From contig JAWKHS010000004.1 of NCBI GenBank assembly GCA_041394705.1, positions 548,061-612,060 of the forward strand: 64,000 bases of DNA, read 5' to 3'. Positions 24,478 to 32,947 of the stretch are shown here, piece after piece (position 1 is the first letter of the stretch; each line of letters begins with the position of its first letter). A model generated the notes under the pieces. That model was given only the letters and a program-made list of their open reading frames with translations, searched no databases and was not told the origin of the DNA. Origin of the DNA: Vicinamibacterales bacterium (GTDB lineage: Bacteria > Acidobacteriota > Vicinamibacteria > Vicinamibacterales > UBA2999). Both the position numbers and the translations under genes were made by a program.

Positions 24478-25259
24478 CGGACGATGTTGTTGACCTGGGA
24501 CAGCATCTCGTCGGCGGCCTTGATGACCTTGGAGCTGGCCTCGTAGGCGCGCTGGCCGAGGATCATGTTGACCATCTCCTCGACCACGCTCACGTTGGAG
24601 TCCTCGAGGTACCCCTGCGTGAGCGTGCCGCGCTGCTCGGTCCCGGCCGGGCCGGTCTGCGGCTCGCCCGAGGCGCTGGTGACCTGGAACAGGTTCCCGC
24701 CCAGGGGCGTCAGCCCCGACGGATTCTGGAACGTCGTGAGCTCGATCACGCCGAGCTGCTGCGCGGCGCTCTGTCCCGGGATGGTGGCCGAGACGACGCC
24801 CTCGCGCGACACGGTCACGGAGGTGGCGTTCTCGGGGATGGAGATCTGCGGGTCCAGCAGGTAGCCGTCCACGCTCACGACCTGCCCCTGCGCGTCGCGC
24901 TGGAAGCTGCCCGCCCGCGTGAAGGCCTGCGTGCCGTCGGGCAGCGTGACCTTGAAGAACCCGTGGCCCTGGATCGCCAGGTCGAGCGGGCTGCCGGTGG
25001 CCCGGAAGCTGCCGGTGGTGAAGTCGCGCGAGGTGGCGACGACGCGCGTGCCCAGCCCCACCTCAAGTCCCGTCGGGGAGTCGCCGATTGAGGTAGCAGC
25101 CCCGGGGACGCGGGTGTGCTGGTAGAACAGGTCCTCGAACTCCACGTGACTCCGCTTGTAGCCCGCGGTGTTCACGTTGGCGAGGTTGTGCGCCACGTTG
25201 TCGATGCTGGTCTGCTGGGCGTTCATGCCGCTGGCAGCGGTGTACAGCGCGCGAATCAT
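24474..25259 (-). CDS. flgG: Distal rod protein FlgG
   Basis: 261 aa, exactly the usual FlgG length. Starts MIRALYTAASGMNAQQTSIDNVAHNLANVNTAGYKR (rod motif) and ends VVEEMVNMILGQRAYEASSKVIKAADEMLSQVNNI. It polymerises as the distal rod passing through the P and L rings. The stop overlaps flgA; flgF lies 21 nt upstream. Confidence 0.97.
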   Translation of the reverse strand: MIRALYTAASGMNAQQTSIDNVAHNLANVNTAGYKRSHVEFEDLFYQHTRVPGAATSIGDSPTGLEVGLGTRVVATSRDFTTGSFRATGSPLDLAIQGHGFFKVTLPDGTQAFTRAGSFQRDAQGQVVSVDGYLLDPQISIPENATSVTVSREGVVSATIPGQSAAQQLGVIELTTFQNPSGLTPLGGNLFQVTSASGEPQTGPAGTEQRGTLTQGYLEDSNVSVVEEMVNMILGQRAYEASSKVIKAADEMLSQVNNIVR

Positions 25260-25280
25260 GTCGGGTCCTCTCGAAACGGG

Positions 25281-25997
25281 TTACCGTCGGCCGAAGGTGT
25301 CGATGGCGCGGCCGTCCACGTCGTTCATCAGCACGGACACCGCCCGCTGGAGCGCCTGGAAGCTGCGGTTCACGGAGGTGAGCTCGGCCACGCGATCGAC
25401 GACCGAGACGTTCGACTGTTCGAGCGATCCGGTGCGGATCGCCGGCGCATCGACCGGGATCGGCGTCTCGTCGCCGCGCAGGAGCGCGCCGGTCTCGCGC
25501 ACGAGGGCGCCCGGATCCTTGAACTGGACGACGGTGAGGCGTCCCACGGCCACGCCGTCGTTCATGACCGAGCCGTCGGGCTCGATCGAGACCGCGCCGT
25601 CCCCGACCGTGATCGGACCGTCCGCGCCGCGCACGACGGCTCCGTCGGCCGTGATGAGCGTGCCCTCGGGCGTGCGGCTCAAGTGCCCGTTGCGCGTGTA
25701 GCGCGCGCCGGCGGGCGTGTCGACCACCAGGAACCCGCCGCCCTCGATGGCGATGTCCAGGTCGCGCCCCGTCGGCTCGATGGCGCCGGGCCGGGCGTCG
25801 AGGCGCCGGGCGCCGAGCGACGAGTCGATGGCCGATTCCAGCGCCTGGTCGAACGCGGGCCGCGGCACGTCGCGATGGCCCGTCCGCTCGGCCTTGTAGC
25901 CGGCGGTCCCGGCGTTGGCCAGATCCGAGGCGAGCCGGTCGAGCTCGTCCAGCCGCGTGCGCATGCCGCTCAGCGCGACGTAGTGGCCGCCTGCCAT
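25281..25997 (-). CDS. flgF: Proximal rod protein FlgF
   Basis: 238 aa. N-terminal rod motif YVALSGMRTRLDELDRLASDLANAGTAGYKAERT and C-terminal SNVSVVDRVAELTSVNRSFQALQRAV. It forms part of the proximal rod. ATG 25997 lies inside the 3' end of the upstream MshEN-domain gene (28-nt overlap), so the start was set by the family N-terminus. A longer open frame upstream is antisense-like and not conserved. Confidence 0.93.
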   Translation of the reverse strand: MAGGHYVALSGMRTRLDELDRLASDLANAGTAGYKAERTGHRDVPRPAFDQALESAIDSSLGARRLDARPGAIEPTGRDLDIAIEGGGFLVVDTPAGARYTRNGHLSRTPEGTLITADGAVVRGADGPITVGDGAVSIEPDGSVMNDGVAVGRLTVVQFKDPGALVRETGALLRGDETPIPVDAPAIRTGSLEQSNVSVVDRVAELTSVNRSFQALQRAVSVLMNDVDGRAIDTFGRR

Positions 25998-26824
25998 GTC
26001 TCCGCTCCTTCCCGGGTGTCCGCGGGTGCCTGGTCGATGAGCAGGTCGAAGCCCACCCCCTCGCCCTGCAGCCGTACCCACACGTAGGGTCCCCAGCGCG
26101 CGTCGCGCATCCGGGCCTCCCCCGTCGCCATCACGACCTGCGCGAGACGCCGCGCGCCTTCCTCGGCGTCGCGCTCGTGCGCGAAGCCCATCGAGAGGTC
26201 CTCGCCGGCGCAGCGGCCGCGGGCGCGGGCCCCGTAGTGCTCGAGCAGCGCGAGCCAGTCCTCGTCGCTCACCAGGTACGGCTCGGGGGTCCAGCCGGTC
26301 TGCTGCCGGAAGATCGAGAGCTCGGTGCGGGGCACCGGGGCCGGAAACGCCACGCGGATGCGCCCGTCGTCGGGCGGGCTGATCGGCACGATGCGCAGCG
26401 CCTGGATGGCGTCGCGGCTGAGCCCGCCCGGCGCCTCGTGCACGCGCGTCGGATCGACGCTCGGCAGGTAGCTCACGCCGGCCTGATCGGCGAGCGCGCG
26501 CAGGAGCGCGTGCGGATCCAGCAGGCCCATCGAGCGCAGCTGCTCCCCGAGCCGCAGCCGGCTGGAGGCCTGCGCCTCGAGCGCCTGGGCGATGTGCTCG
26601 GGCGGCACCGCGCGGTGGTGGCGCAGGAGCGCGCCGAGCCGGACGGCCGGCAGGCGCGGCACGATCTGCTGGGCGGGCGGCGCCAGCTGGAGCCGGTCGC
26701 GGACCACGCCCTCGACACACGCCTGCGAGCACAGCCACGCGCCGTCGAGGGTGGCCCCCCGCGACTGGCGCACCCGCCACCAGCGCGGCGTGGACGTGCA
26801 GTGCTCAGACGCGCACGGCGGCAT
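25970..26824 (-). CDS. MshEN (GspE N-terminal) domain protein, candidate c-di-GMP effector
   Basis: 284 aa, cytoplasmic. The N-terminus has Cys/His spacing C4, H8-C9, C32, C36 (CSQAC), a possible zinc knuckle. Residues 62-120 contain the tandem MshEN repeat: RLGALLRHHRAV...ALEAQ and RLGEQLRSMGLL...ALADQ, the pattern that binds cyclic di-GMP in MshE-type proteins. The second copy has the conserved Gly; the first lacks it. A GspE_N-like tail follows (RIVPISPPDDGRIRVAFPAP). There is no ATPase domain, so it is not a secretion motor. It sits between flgF and the FliY/FliM switch genes, suggesting second-messenger control of the rod or switch. The function is inferred; ligand binding is untested. 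Confidence 0.7.
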   Translation of the reverse strand: MPPCASEHCTSTPRWWRVRQSRGATLDGAWLCSQACVEGVVRDRLQLAPPAQQIVPRLPAVRLGALLRHHRAVPPEHIAQALEAQASSRLRLGEQLRSMGLLDPHALLRALADQAGVSYLPSVDPTRVHEAPGGLSRDAIQALRIVPISPPDDGRIRVAFPAPVPRTELSIFRQQTGWTPEPYLVSDEDWLALLEHYGARARGRCAGEDLSMGFAHERDAEEGARRLAQVVMATGEARMRDARWGPYVWVRLQGEGVGFDLLIDQAPADTREGAETWQAATTSR

Positions 26825-27323
26825 GGCGGGCGCCTCGGCCCCGGCGGGGCTTCTGCAGGGTGTGCATCCAGCGCTCGAGGTCGTCGAGCACGCCGGGCGA
26901 GGCCTCGGCCTCGGCGGCGGCCGCGGCGGCCTCCGCCGCGCTGGCGTGATCGAGCCCGAGGTGCAGCCGCACCTCGCTCTCGGAGATCGACTCGGTCAGG
27001 GCGATGTCTTCGAGCGAGCGCCCCTTCCTGGCGGCCGCGGCGATCCGCCGCGTCGTCGCGCGCCGGGTGGATCCCGTGGCCGGCGGCCGCGCCCCGAGGC
27101 GCTCGAGCTCGCTCGTCACGTTGACGAAGCCTTCCTCGGTGGTGTCGGTGAGCAGCTCCAGGGCGGCGGTCAGCTTCTCCACCCGCGCGAGCGCGTCGGC
27201 GGCGACGCGCGAGGACCGGGCGAGGCGCCACAGGAGGACCAGCTGGACGAGGCCGGCGAGCGCGGCGGCGCCGGCGGCGGCCAGCAGGAACGGGGACGTC
27301 GTGGACAGGACGGTCGGGGTCAT
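26805..27323 (-). CDS. Single-pass membrane protein with coiled coil and HTH-like tail (DUF2802/SwrB-like)
   Basis: 172 aa. One N-terminal transmembrane helix (FLLAAAGAAALAGLVQLVLLWRLA), then a coiled-coil stretch (ADALARVEKLTAALELLTDTTEEGFVNVTSELERL), and a small helix-turn-helix-like segment (AARKGRSLEDIALTESISESEVRLHLGL) seen in short proteins encoded in flagellar operons (DUF2802, SwrB). These are thought to assist export-gate or switch assembly. It overlaps the FliY-like gene by an ATGA junction and the MshEN gene by 20 nt. Confidence 0.6.
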   Translation of the reverse strand: MTPTVLSTTSPFLLAAAGAAALAGLVQLVLLWRLARSSRVAADALARVEKLTAALELLTDTTEEGFVNVTSELERLGARPPATGSTRRATTRRIAAAARKGRSLEDIALTESISESEVRLHLGLDHASAAEAAAAAAEAEASPGVLDDLERWMHTLQKPRRGRGARHAAVRV

Positions 27324-28111
27324 AGCTCGATGGCCTTCAGCCGGTCTGCCGGGCTGACGAGCGACGTGATGCGCACGCCGTAGTTGCCGCTGACGACCAC
27401 CACTTCGCCCTCGGCGATCACCTGGGATCCCACCAGCAGCTGCACCGGCGCATCCGGCGAGCGGCCCATGTCCACCATCGAGCCCGGCCCGAGCTGGGCG
27501 AGGGCCTTCAGGGACATCTCGGTGCGCGCGAAGCGCACGAGGAGCGGCAGGTCGATGTCGAGCAGGGCCGCCAGGTTGCCCGGGAGCACGGCGGTCCCGG
27601 GCGAGGCCGGGCCCGGGGTCGGGGCCGGCGCCGCGGACCGGCCGGAGGTGGCCGCGCCCGGCGCGGACGCGGCGGCCGTCACCTCGCCGCCGGCGCAGAG
27701 CTGGGCCAGGGCGTGCCGGTGTCGTCGATGAGCACGCCGGGCAGGGGGCATGGCACCGGCGGCGGGCGTGCCCACCGCGAGCTGGAGGCCCTCGAAGCCC
27801 TCGATGAGGGTCGTCGCCGAGGCCGCCTGGCCCCAGAGCTCCCGCAGCATGTCGATGACGACGGCGGGATCGGCGGCCTCCTCCAGTCCCGTCATCTGCC
27901 GGGAGATCGCCTGGACGCCGGCCTCGTCCACCCAGAAGGTGAGGGTGCCGTCGAGCACGCCGGTCGCGGTGACGGGCGTGCCCCAGCCCTCGCCGGACGG
28001 CGGAGGCACTTCGTGGGCCGCCAGGGCCGACCCGGTGACGGCCTCGATGGCCGTCCGGAACTCGCGCAGGACCGCCTCGACGAGGCCGGCGGTGGTTCGC
28101 GGCTCGCTCAT
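27320..28111 (-). CDS. FliN/FliY-like switch protein with CheX-like N-domain
   Basis: 263 aa. The C-terminal SpoA/FliN domain (AALLDIDLPLLVRFARTEMSLKAL; GSMVDMGRSPDAPVQLLV; GEVVVVSGNYGVRITSL) is diagnostic for the C-ring FliN. The N-terminal about 130 residues resemble a CheX/CheC fold (DGTLTFWVDEAG; VVIDMLRELWGQ), but the phosphatase ExxN motif reads ExxG, so activity is doubtful. An Ala/Pro linker joins them. Around 27715-27750 codon usage suddenly loses G/C at third positions (protein PARRAHRRHRH), while the neighbouring frame reads LPGVLIDDTGTPW with normal codons, suggesting two compensating indels. A second, short FliN is encoded at 36079-36381. Confidence 0.8.
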   Translation of the reverse strand: MSEPRTTAGLVEAVLREFRTAIEAVTGSALAAHEVPPPSGEGWGTPVTATGVLDGTLTFWVDEAGVQAISRQMTGLEEAADPAVVIDMLRELWGQAASATTLIEGFEGLQLAVGTPAAGAMPPARRAHRRHRHALAQLCAGGEVTAAASAPGAATSGRSAAPAPTPGPASPGTAVLPGNLAALLDIDLPLLVRFARTEMSLKALAQLGPGSMVDMGRSPDAPVQLLVGSQVIAEGEVVVVSGNYGVRITSLVSPADRLKAIEL

Positions 28112-29103
28112 GGCTGGCCCTCCGCTCCCTCGGCGACGCCGCCGCCGTCGGTCCAGTGCTGGATGACCACGCTCGCCCGCCCCTCGTGCACGGTCGGCCG
28201 GCCCCGGAACTTGAGCGTGCGGCCGATGCGCAGGTCGAGCGGCCGGGCCGCCGGAATCCCGAGGGACACGACGTCGCCCGCACCGAGGTCGACGAGGTCC
28301 CGCGTCGTGCAGCGCGACTCCAGCAGCGCCGTGACCGGCATGGGCACGCGCGACAGGTTCTCGTGGAGCCAGCCGCGTTCCTTCGCCGTCGGCTCGCGGC
28401 GGTGCCGGTCGAGCGCGCCGGCGAAGTGGCTGTCGGTCTTCTCGACGACGCTGGCCGGCAGGCAGAGGTTGATCATCCCCTGCGCGTCGCCGATCCGCAT
28501 GTCGAACACGAGCATCACCACCGTGTCGTTCGGCGACGCCACCTGCAGCATCTGCGGGCGCGTCTCGCGGCCGCGGATGGCGAAGTTCAGGTCCACCACC
28601 GGGCGCCACGTCTCGGTCAGCGAGTCCAGGAGCAGCTTGACGACCGAGTCCACGACGTTCTGCTCGATGTCGGTCAGCGCGCGGTCCGGGGAGGCCGTCT
28701 TGCCTTCGCCGCCGAGCATCCGCTCCACCATCGCGAAGGCCACGGCCGGGTTGATCTCGAGGCCGCCGAGGTCGTCGAACGGCGCCAGCGAGATCGCGTA
28801 GAACGCCGTCGGGTCGGAGAGGGACATCAGGAACTCGGAGTACGCGAACTGTTCCACCGAGACCAGCGTGAGGTCCGTCATCGAGCGGAGGAACGCGGCC
28901 ATCGACTGCGACACGTTGCGGGCGAAGCGCTCGTGCAGGAAGTGCAGGGCGTGGATCTGCTCCTTCGAGATGCGGTCCGGCCGGCGGAAGTTGTAGCGGA
29001 TGAAGGACGCCGTCGGCGCGTCCTCCTGCCGGGTGACCGCGTCGGAGGCCCGGGGCGCCGAGAGGAGGGCGTCGATCTCGTCCTGCGAGAGGATCTTGGC
29101 CAC
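28108..29103 (-). CDS. fliM: Flagellar motor switch protein FliM
   Basis: 331 aa. The N-terminus MAKILSQDEIDALLSA contains the CheY-P-binding LSQxEIDALL motif, followed by the CheC-like middle domain (FLHERFARNVSQSMAAFLR; GGLEINPAVAFAMVERMLGG) and a C-terminal SpoA domain (DLVDLGAGDVVSLGIPAARPLDLRIG). It links CheY-P signalling to rotation reversal. GTG 29103 fits the family start; no better ATG is available. It overlaps the FliY-like gene by 4 nt. Confidence 0.96.
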   Translation of the reverse strand: MAKILSQDEIDALLSAPRASDAVTRQEDAPTASFIRYNFRRPDRISKEQIHALHFLHERFARNVSQSMAAFLRSMTDLTLVSVEQFAYSEFLMSLSDPTAFYAISLAPFDDLGGLEINPAVAFAMVERMLGGEGKTASPDRALTDIEQNVVDSVVKLLLDSLTETWRPVVDLNFAIRGRETRPQMLQVASPNDTVVMLVFDMRIGDAQGMINLCLPASVVEKTDSHFAGALDRHRREPTAKERGWLHENLSRVPMPVTALLESRCTTRDLVDLGAGDVVSLGIPAARPLDLRIGRTLKFRGRPTVHEGRASVVIQHWTDGGGVAEGAEGQP

Positions 29104-29107
29104 GGAA

Positions 29108-29851
29108 CTACGCCGCGTCCTTCCGGGTCATGCGCACGGACAGCGCCGACCGCAGCCGCGCGATGGCCTGGCTGCGGAGCTGCGAGACGCGCGACTCCCC
29201 CACGCCGATCACCTGGCCGATCTCGGCCAGCGTCAGCTCTTCCTCGTAATAGAGGGCCAGGATGTGGCGCTCGCGGTCCGGCAGGTCCGTGATGGCCGAG
29301 GCCAGCAGCCGCCGCATCTCCTCGCGCTCGAGGCGCGCGTGCGGGCCTTCGGACGGCTCGATCTCGACCTCGAGCATGGTGCGGCCGTCCTCGCCCACCG
29401 AGCTCTGGCGGATGGTGGCGAGTTCGGCCGACCGGAGCCGGTCCAGCATCCGCTCGTACTCGGTCTCCGAGACGTCCATGGCCTCGGCGATCTCGCCGGC
29501 CTCGGGTTCGCGTCCCAGCTTGAAGCGCAGGCTCGCGATCGTCGCGTCGACGTCGCGCCTGAGCTTGCGGACGGCGCGCGGGGCCCAGTCGAGGCCGCGC
29601 AGCGCGTCCAGCATCGCGCCGTGGATGCGCCGGCGGGCGAACGCGCTGAACGGCACGCCGAGCGACGGCCGGAACCTCCCGGCCGCGTCGATGAGGCCGA
29701 GGACGCCGACGCTGACGAGCTCGGACACCTCGACCTGCGGCGGCAGGCGGTTGGCGAGCCGGCTCGCCATGGCCTTCACCAGGCCGACGTGCTCCATCAC
29801 GAGCTGGTCCCGGACCGTGTTGTCCGACTCGATGTGTTTGGCCGTCCGCAT
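29108..29851 (-). CDS. fliA: Flagellar sigma factor FliA (sigma-28)
   Basis: 247 aa. Sigma-70 family without region 1: region 2 (LVMEHVGLVKAMASRLANRL; ELVSVGVLGLIDAAGRF; ARRRIHGAMLDALR), region 3 (GREPEAGEIAEAMDVSETEYERML), and region 4 helix-turn-helix (YYEEELTLAEIGQVIGVGESRVSQLRSQAI). It directs RNA polymerase to late flagellar promoters, many of which are visible in this window. ATG 29851 was chosen for the GGGGAG upstream; ATG 29884 would add 11 residues without a ribosome site. It is inhibited by FlgM, also encoded here. Confidence 0.96.
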   Translation of the reverse strand: MRTAKHIESDNTVRDQLVMEHVGLVKAMASRLANRLPPQVEVSELVSVGVLGLIDAAGRFRPSLGVPFSAFARRRIHGAMLDALRGLDWAPRAVRKLRRDVDATIASLRFKLGREPEAGEIAEAMDVSETEYERMLDRLRSAELATIRQSSVGEDGRTMLEVEIEPSEGPHARLEREEMRRLLASAITDLPDRERHILALYYEEELTLAEIGQVIGVGESRVSQLRSQAIARLRSALSVRMTRKDAA

Positions 29852-29886
29852 CGTGCTCTCCCCGATCTCGCTCAGCCCCGTCATCG

Positions 29887-30900
29887 CTACGACACGCCCA
29901 TGGGCGCCGCGCCGGCCGTGTCGTCGCCGAGCATCGCGGCCGCCAGCATCTCGGGCGTCGCGCGCTCCAGGTCCTCGGGCACCCGCTGCCCCGTCGTCAC
30001 GTACGACACGGGGAGGCCCACGCCCACCAGCCACGCGAAGAGCGCGGCCGGCGACTCGGCTTCGTCGAGCCGCGAGACGACCACGCGGTCCGGCCGGGCA
30101 TCGGCGAAGCGGGCCAGGATCCGGCGCGCCGACGCCACCGAGGTGTCGGCCGGGATCACGAGGTGCGTGCGCACGCCGTCGCGGCGGCTCAGCATCTTGC
30201 GAACGTCGCGCAGGTCGTCGTCCTTCGGCGAGCGCCCGGCCGTGTCGACCAGGAGCGTCTGGCGGGCCCCGCCGATCGCCTGGTCCATCTCCTCGATGGT
30301 GCGGGCGGTCTTGAACGGCGCGCCGATGATGGCCGCGTAGGTCCTGAGCTGCTCCACGGCGCCGGCGCGGAACGCGTCGGCCGAGACCACGCCCACGGCG
30401 CGCTTCTTCCGCACGCGCTCCTGGGCCGCGATCTTGGCGATGGTGGTCGTCTTGCCGACACCAGGGGGCCCCACGAAGACCTCCACGCGGGCGAAGGGCT
30501 CCTGGCCGGCGGCCATGGGGGCCAGGTGCGCCGCCAGGTGGCCGCGCACGGCCTCCGCCGTGAGACCGCGCTGCTGGCGGGGCGGCACGCTGTCGCCGAC
30601 GGCCTCGGCGAGCGCGGGATCGATCCCGGCGGCGGCCAGGCGGGCGGCGAGGCTGCTCGTGGGCGCCGGCGCGGTGTCGGCGGGCCGACGCTCGGGTTCG
30701 GCCGGCCGTCGCTCCTCCTGCGGCGTCCAGCCCTCGGGCGGGCGCGCCGTGACCTGCACTTCGCGCATCCCGAGCCAGCCGCGCCAGCCGCGCGCGCTCA
30801 CGAGCTCGCTCGACAGGACCAGCGCATGCGGCCCGAATTCCTCGCGGATCGCCTGAAAGGCTTCACGCACCGTGGGTTGGCGGAATTGCTTGTCCTGCAT
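29887..30900 (-). CDS. flhF: Signal-recognition-type GTPase FlhF
   Basis: 337 aa. A basic, proline-rich N-terminus (FRQPTVREAFQAIREEFGPHALVLSS) is followed by an NG-domain GTPase: P-loop GPPGVGKT at about 144-151, SADAFRAGAVEQL, DTAGRSP, and SRLDEAE. FlhF marks the site, usually polar, where the flagellum is built. ATG 30900 lies 1 nt from the flhA stop. In many genomes flhG (MinD-like number regulator) follows flhF; here the next gene is fliA, so flhG is missing from this position. Confidence 0.94.
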   Translation of the reverse strand: MQDKQFRQPTVREAFQAIREEFGPHALVLSSELVSARGWRGWLGMREVQVTARPPEGWTPQEERRPAEPERRPADTAPAPTSSLAARLAAAGIDPALAEAVGDSVPPRQQRGLTAEAVRGHLAAHLAPMAAGQEPFARVEVFVGPPGVGKTTTIAKIAAQERVRKKRAVGVVSADAFRAGAVEQLRTYAAIIGAPFKTARTIEEMDQAIGGARQTLLVDTAGRSPKDDDLRDVRKMLSRRDGVRTHLVIPADTSVASARRILARFADARPDRVVVSRLDEAESPAALFAWLVGVGLPVSYVTTGQRVPEDLERATPEMLAAAMLGDDTAGAAPMGVS

Positions 30901-30901
30901 G

Positions 30902-32935
30902 TCAGTCCAGCGTCGCAATCATCGAGACGTGCACCTGCGGCGGCACCTCGTTGTGCGACAGCACGCCGAGGTGCGGCAGCACCCGCGCGAACAGCCGCCA
31001 GACGTGCGGCCGTAGCGTCGGCGTGCACAGGAGCACAGGTTGTGCCACCGCGCCGGCGAACACCTCGCCGATGCGGCTGGCCAGGCGCTGCGCCTGCGTC
31101 GGGTCGATCGCGAGCACCGCTCCGCCCTCCGTCTTGACGATCGAGGAGACCAGGCGCTCCTCGAGATCGGGCGAGAGCGCGATGGCCGGCAGCTCGTCGC
31201 GGTCGGTCTGGTACGGCCGGCAGATGGACCGGCCGATCGCGCTCCTGACGGCCTCCGCCACCTGGTCGGCGTCCTTGGCGCCCGGCGCCGCGTCGGCGAT
31301 GGCCTCGAGGATGGTCGTCAGGTCGCGGATCGACACGCGCTCGCGCAACAGCTGCCGGAGCACCCGCTGCACGTCGCCAATCGACGCAATCTTGGGCACG
31401 AGCTCCTCGACCAGCTTCGGCGAGGTCTGCGCCACCTTGTCCACGAGCTCCTTGGTGTGCTGGCGCGTCAGGAGCTCGGGCAGGAACACGCGGATGGTCT
31501 CCGACAGGTGCGTCGACAGCGCCGTCGTCGGGTCCACGACGGTGTAGCCGAGCTGAGCGGCCCGATCGCGCTGGTCGGCGCCGACCCAGAGCGCTGGCAG
31601 GCCGAAGGCGGGCTCCTTGGTGGGCACGCCCTCCAGGCCGCCGCCGGCGGTGCCGGGGTTGATGGCCAGGAGCCGGTCGGCGTAGAGCTCGCCCTTCGCG
31701 ACCTCCACGCCCTTCACGAGAATCGTGTACTGACGCGGCCCGAGCTGCAGGTTGTCGGCGACGTGCACGGCCGGCACCACCACCCCGGTCTCGGTCGCGA
31801 TCTGGCGGCGCACCGAGCGGATGCGCGCCAGGAGGGTGCCGCCCTGGGCCTCGTCCACGAGCGGCACGAGCGCGTAGCCGACCTCCACGCTGAGCGGGTC
31901 CACGGTCAGGCCGCCGTCGAGGGCGTCGGGGGCCGGCGCCGGCGCGGCCGGTGCGGCCGCGGGCGCGGCCAGCGAGGCGCTCCTCGTCAGGTACGCGGCG
32001 CCGCCGAGCACGGCCGCCACCGCCACGAACGCGAGCTTCGGCAGGCCGGGAATGGCCGCGAGCGCCAGGAGCGCCAGGGCCGCCGCCGCCAGCGGGCGCC
32101 AGCGCGCGAGCAGCTGGTCGGCCACGTCCTCGCCCAGGTGCGACTCGGACGCCGCCCGGGTGGTGATGAGGCCGCCCGACATGGAGACGAGCAGCGCGGG
32201 GATGGCCGTGACGAGGCCCTCGCCGATGGTCAGGATGGTGTAGGTCTGGGCGGCGGTCCCGAGGTCCACGCCGTGCTGGAGCACGCCGATGACCAGGCCG
32301 GCCGCGATGTTGACGGCCGTGATGAGCACGGCCGCCAGGGCGTCGCGCTGGGTGAAGCGGATGGCGCCGTCCATCGCGCCGTAGAAGTCGGCCTCGCGCC
32401 GGACGCGCTCGCGCCGCGTGCGGGCCTCGGCCTCGTCGATGGCGCCGGCGTTCAGGTCGGCGTCGATGGCCATCTGCCGCCCGGGCAAGGCGTCCAGGGT
32501 GAAGCGCGCGGTGACTTCCGAGATGCGGACCGCGCCGTGGTTGATGACGATGAACTGGATCGCGATGAGCACCAGGAAGACCACGATGCCCACGACGAAG
32601 TTGCCGCCGACCACGAACTGGCCGAAGGCCATGATGACGTGGCCCGCCGACTCGACGCCCTCGTGCCCGTGCATCAGGATGAGGCGCGTGGCCGCCACGT
32701 TCAGCGACAGCCGGAGCAGGGTCAGGAGGAGCAGCAGGGACGGGAAGACCGAGAACTCGACCGGCTGCTTCACGTAGACGACCGTGAGCAGCAGCACCAC
32801 CGCCAGCCCGATGTCGATCGACAGCAGCAGGTCGAGGACGATCGGCGGCAGCGGCACCACCATGAGCATCACGACCGCCAGGAGGGCGACCGGGACCAGG
32901 AGCTGCGAGGGACCGCGATTCGAGGCGAGCGACAT
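30902..32935 (-). CDS. flhA: Flagellar export gate protein FlhA
   Basis: 677 aa. Seven or eight N-terminal membrane helices (VPVALLAVVMLMVVPLPPIV onward) include the conserved FHIPEP-family cytoplasmic block RISEVTARFTLDALPGRQMAIDADLNAG, followed by the large cytosolic docking domain that binds chaperone-substrate pairs. The C-terminus ends in HVSMIATLD. It is the main ion-driven component of the type III export gate. ATG 32935 was chosen over GTG 32941. Confidence 0.97.
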   Translation of the reverse strand: MSLASNRGPSQLLVPVALLAVVMLMVVPLPPIVLDLLLSIDIGLAVVLLLTVVYVKQPVEFSVFPSLLLLLTLLRLSLNVAATRLILMHGHEGVESAGHVIMAFGQFVVGGNFVVGIVVFLVLIAIQFIVINHGAVRISEVTARFTLDALPGRQMAIDADLNAGAIDEAEARTRRERVRREADFYGAMDGAIRFTQRDALAAVLITAVNIAAGLVIGVLQHGVDLGTAAQTYTILTIGEGLVTAIPALLVSMSGGLITTRAASESHLGEDVADQLLARWRPLAAAALALLALAAIPGLPKLAFVAVAAVLGGAAYLTRSASLAAPAAAPAAPAPAPDALDGGLTVDPLSVEVGYALVPLVDEAQGGTLLARIRSVRRQIATETGVVVPAVHVADNLQLGPRQYTILVKGVEVAKGELYADRLLAINPGTAGGGLEGVPTKEPAFGLPALWVGADQRDRAAQLGYTVVDPTTALSTHLSETIRVFLPELLTRQHTKELVDKVAQTSPKLVEELVPKIASIGDVQRVLRQLLRERVSIRDLTTILEAIADAAPGAKDADQVAEAVRSAIGRSICRPYQTDRDELPAIALSPDLEERLVSSIVKTEGGAVLAIDPTQAQRLASRIGEVFAGAVAQPVLLCTPTLRPHVWRLFARVLPHLGVLSHNEVPPQVHVSMIATLD

Positions 32936-32947
32936 GGACACCTGCCG

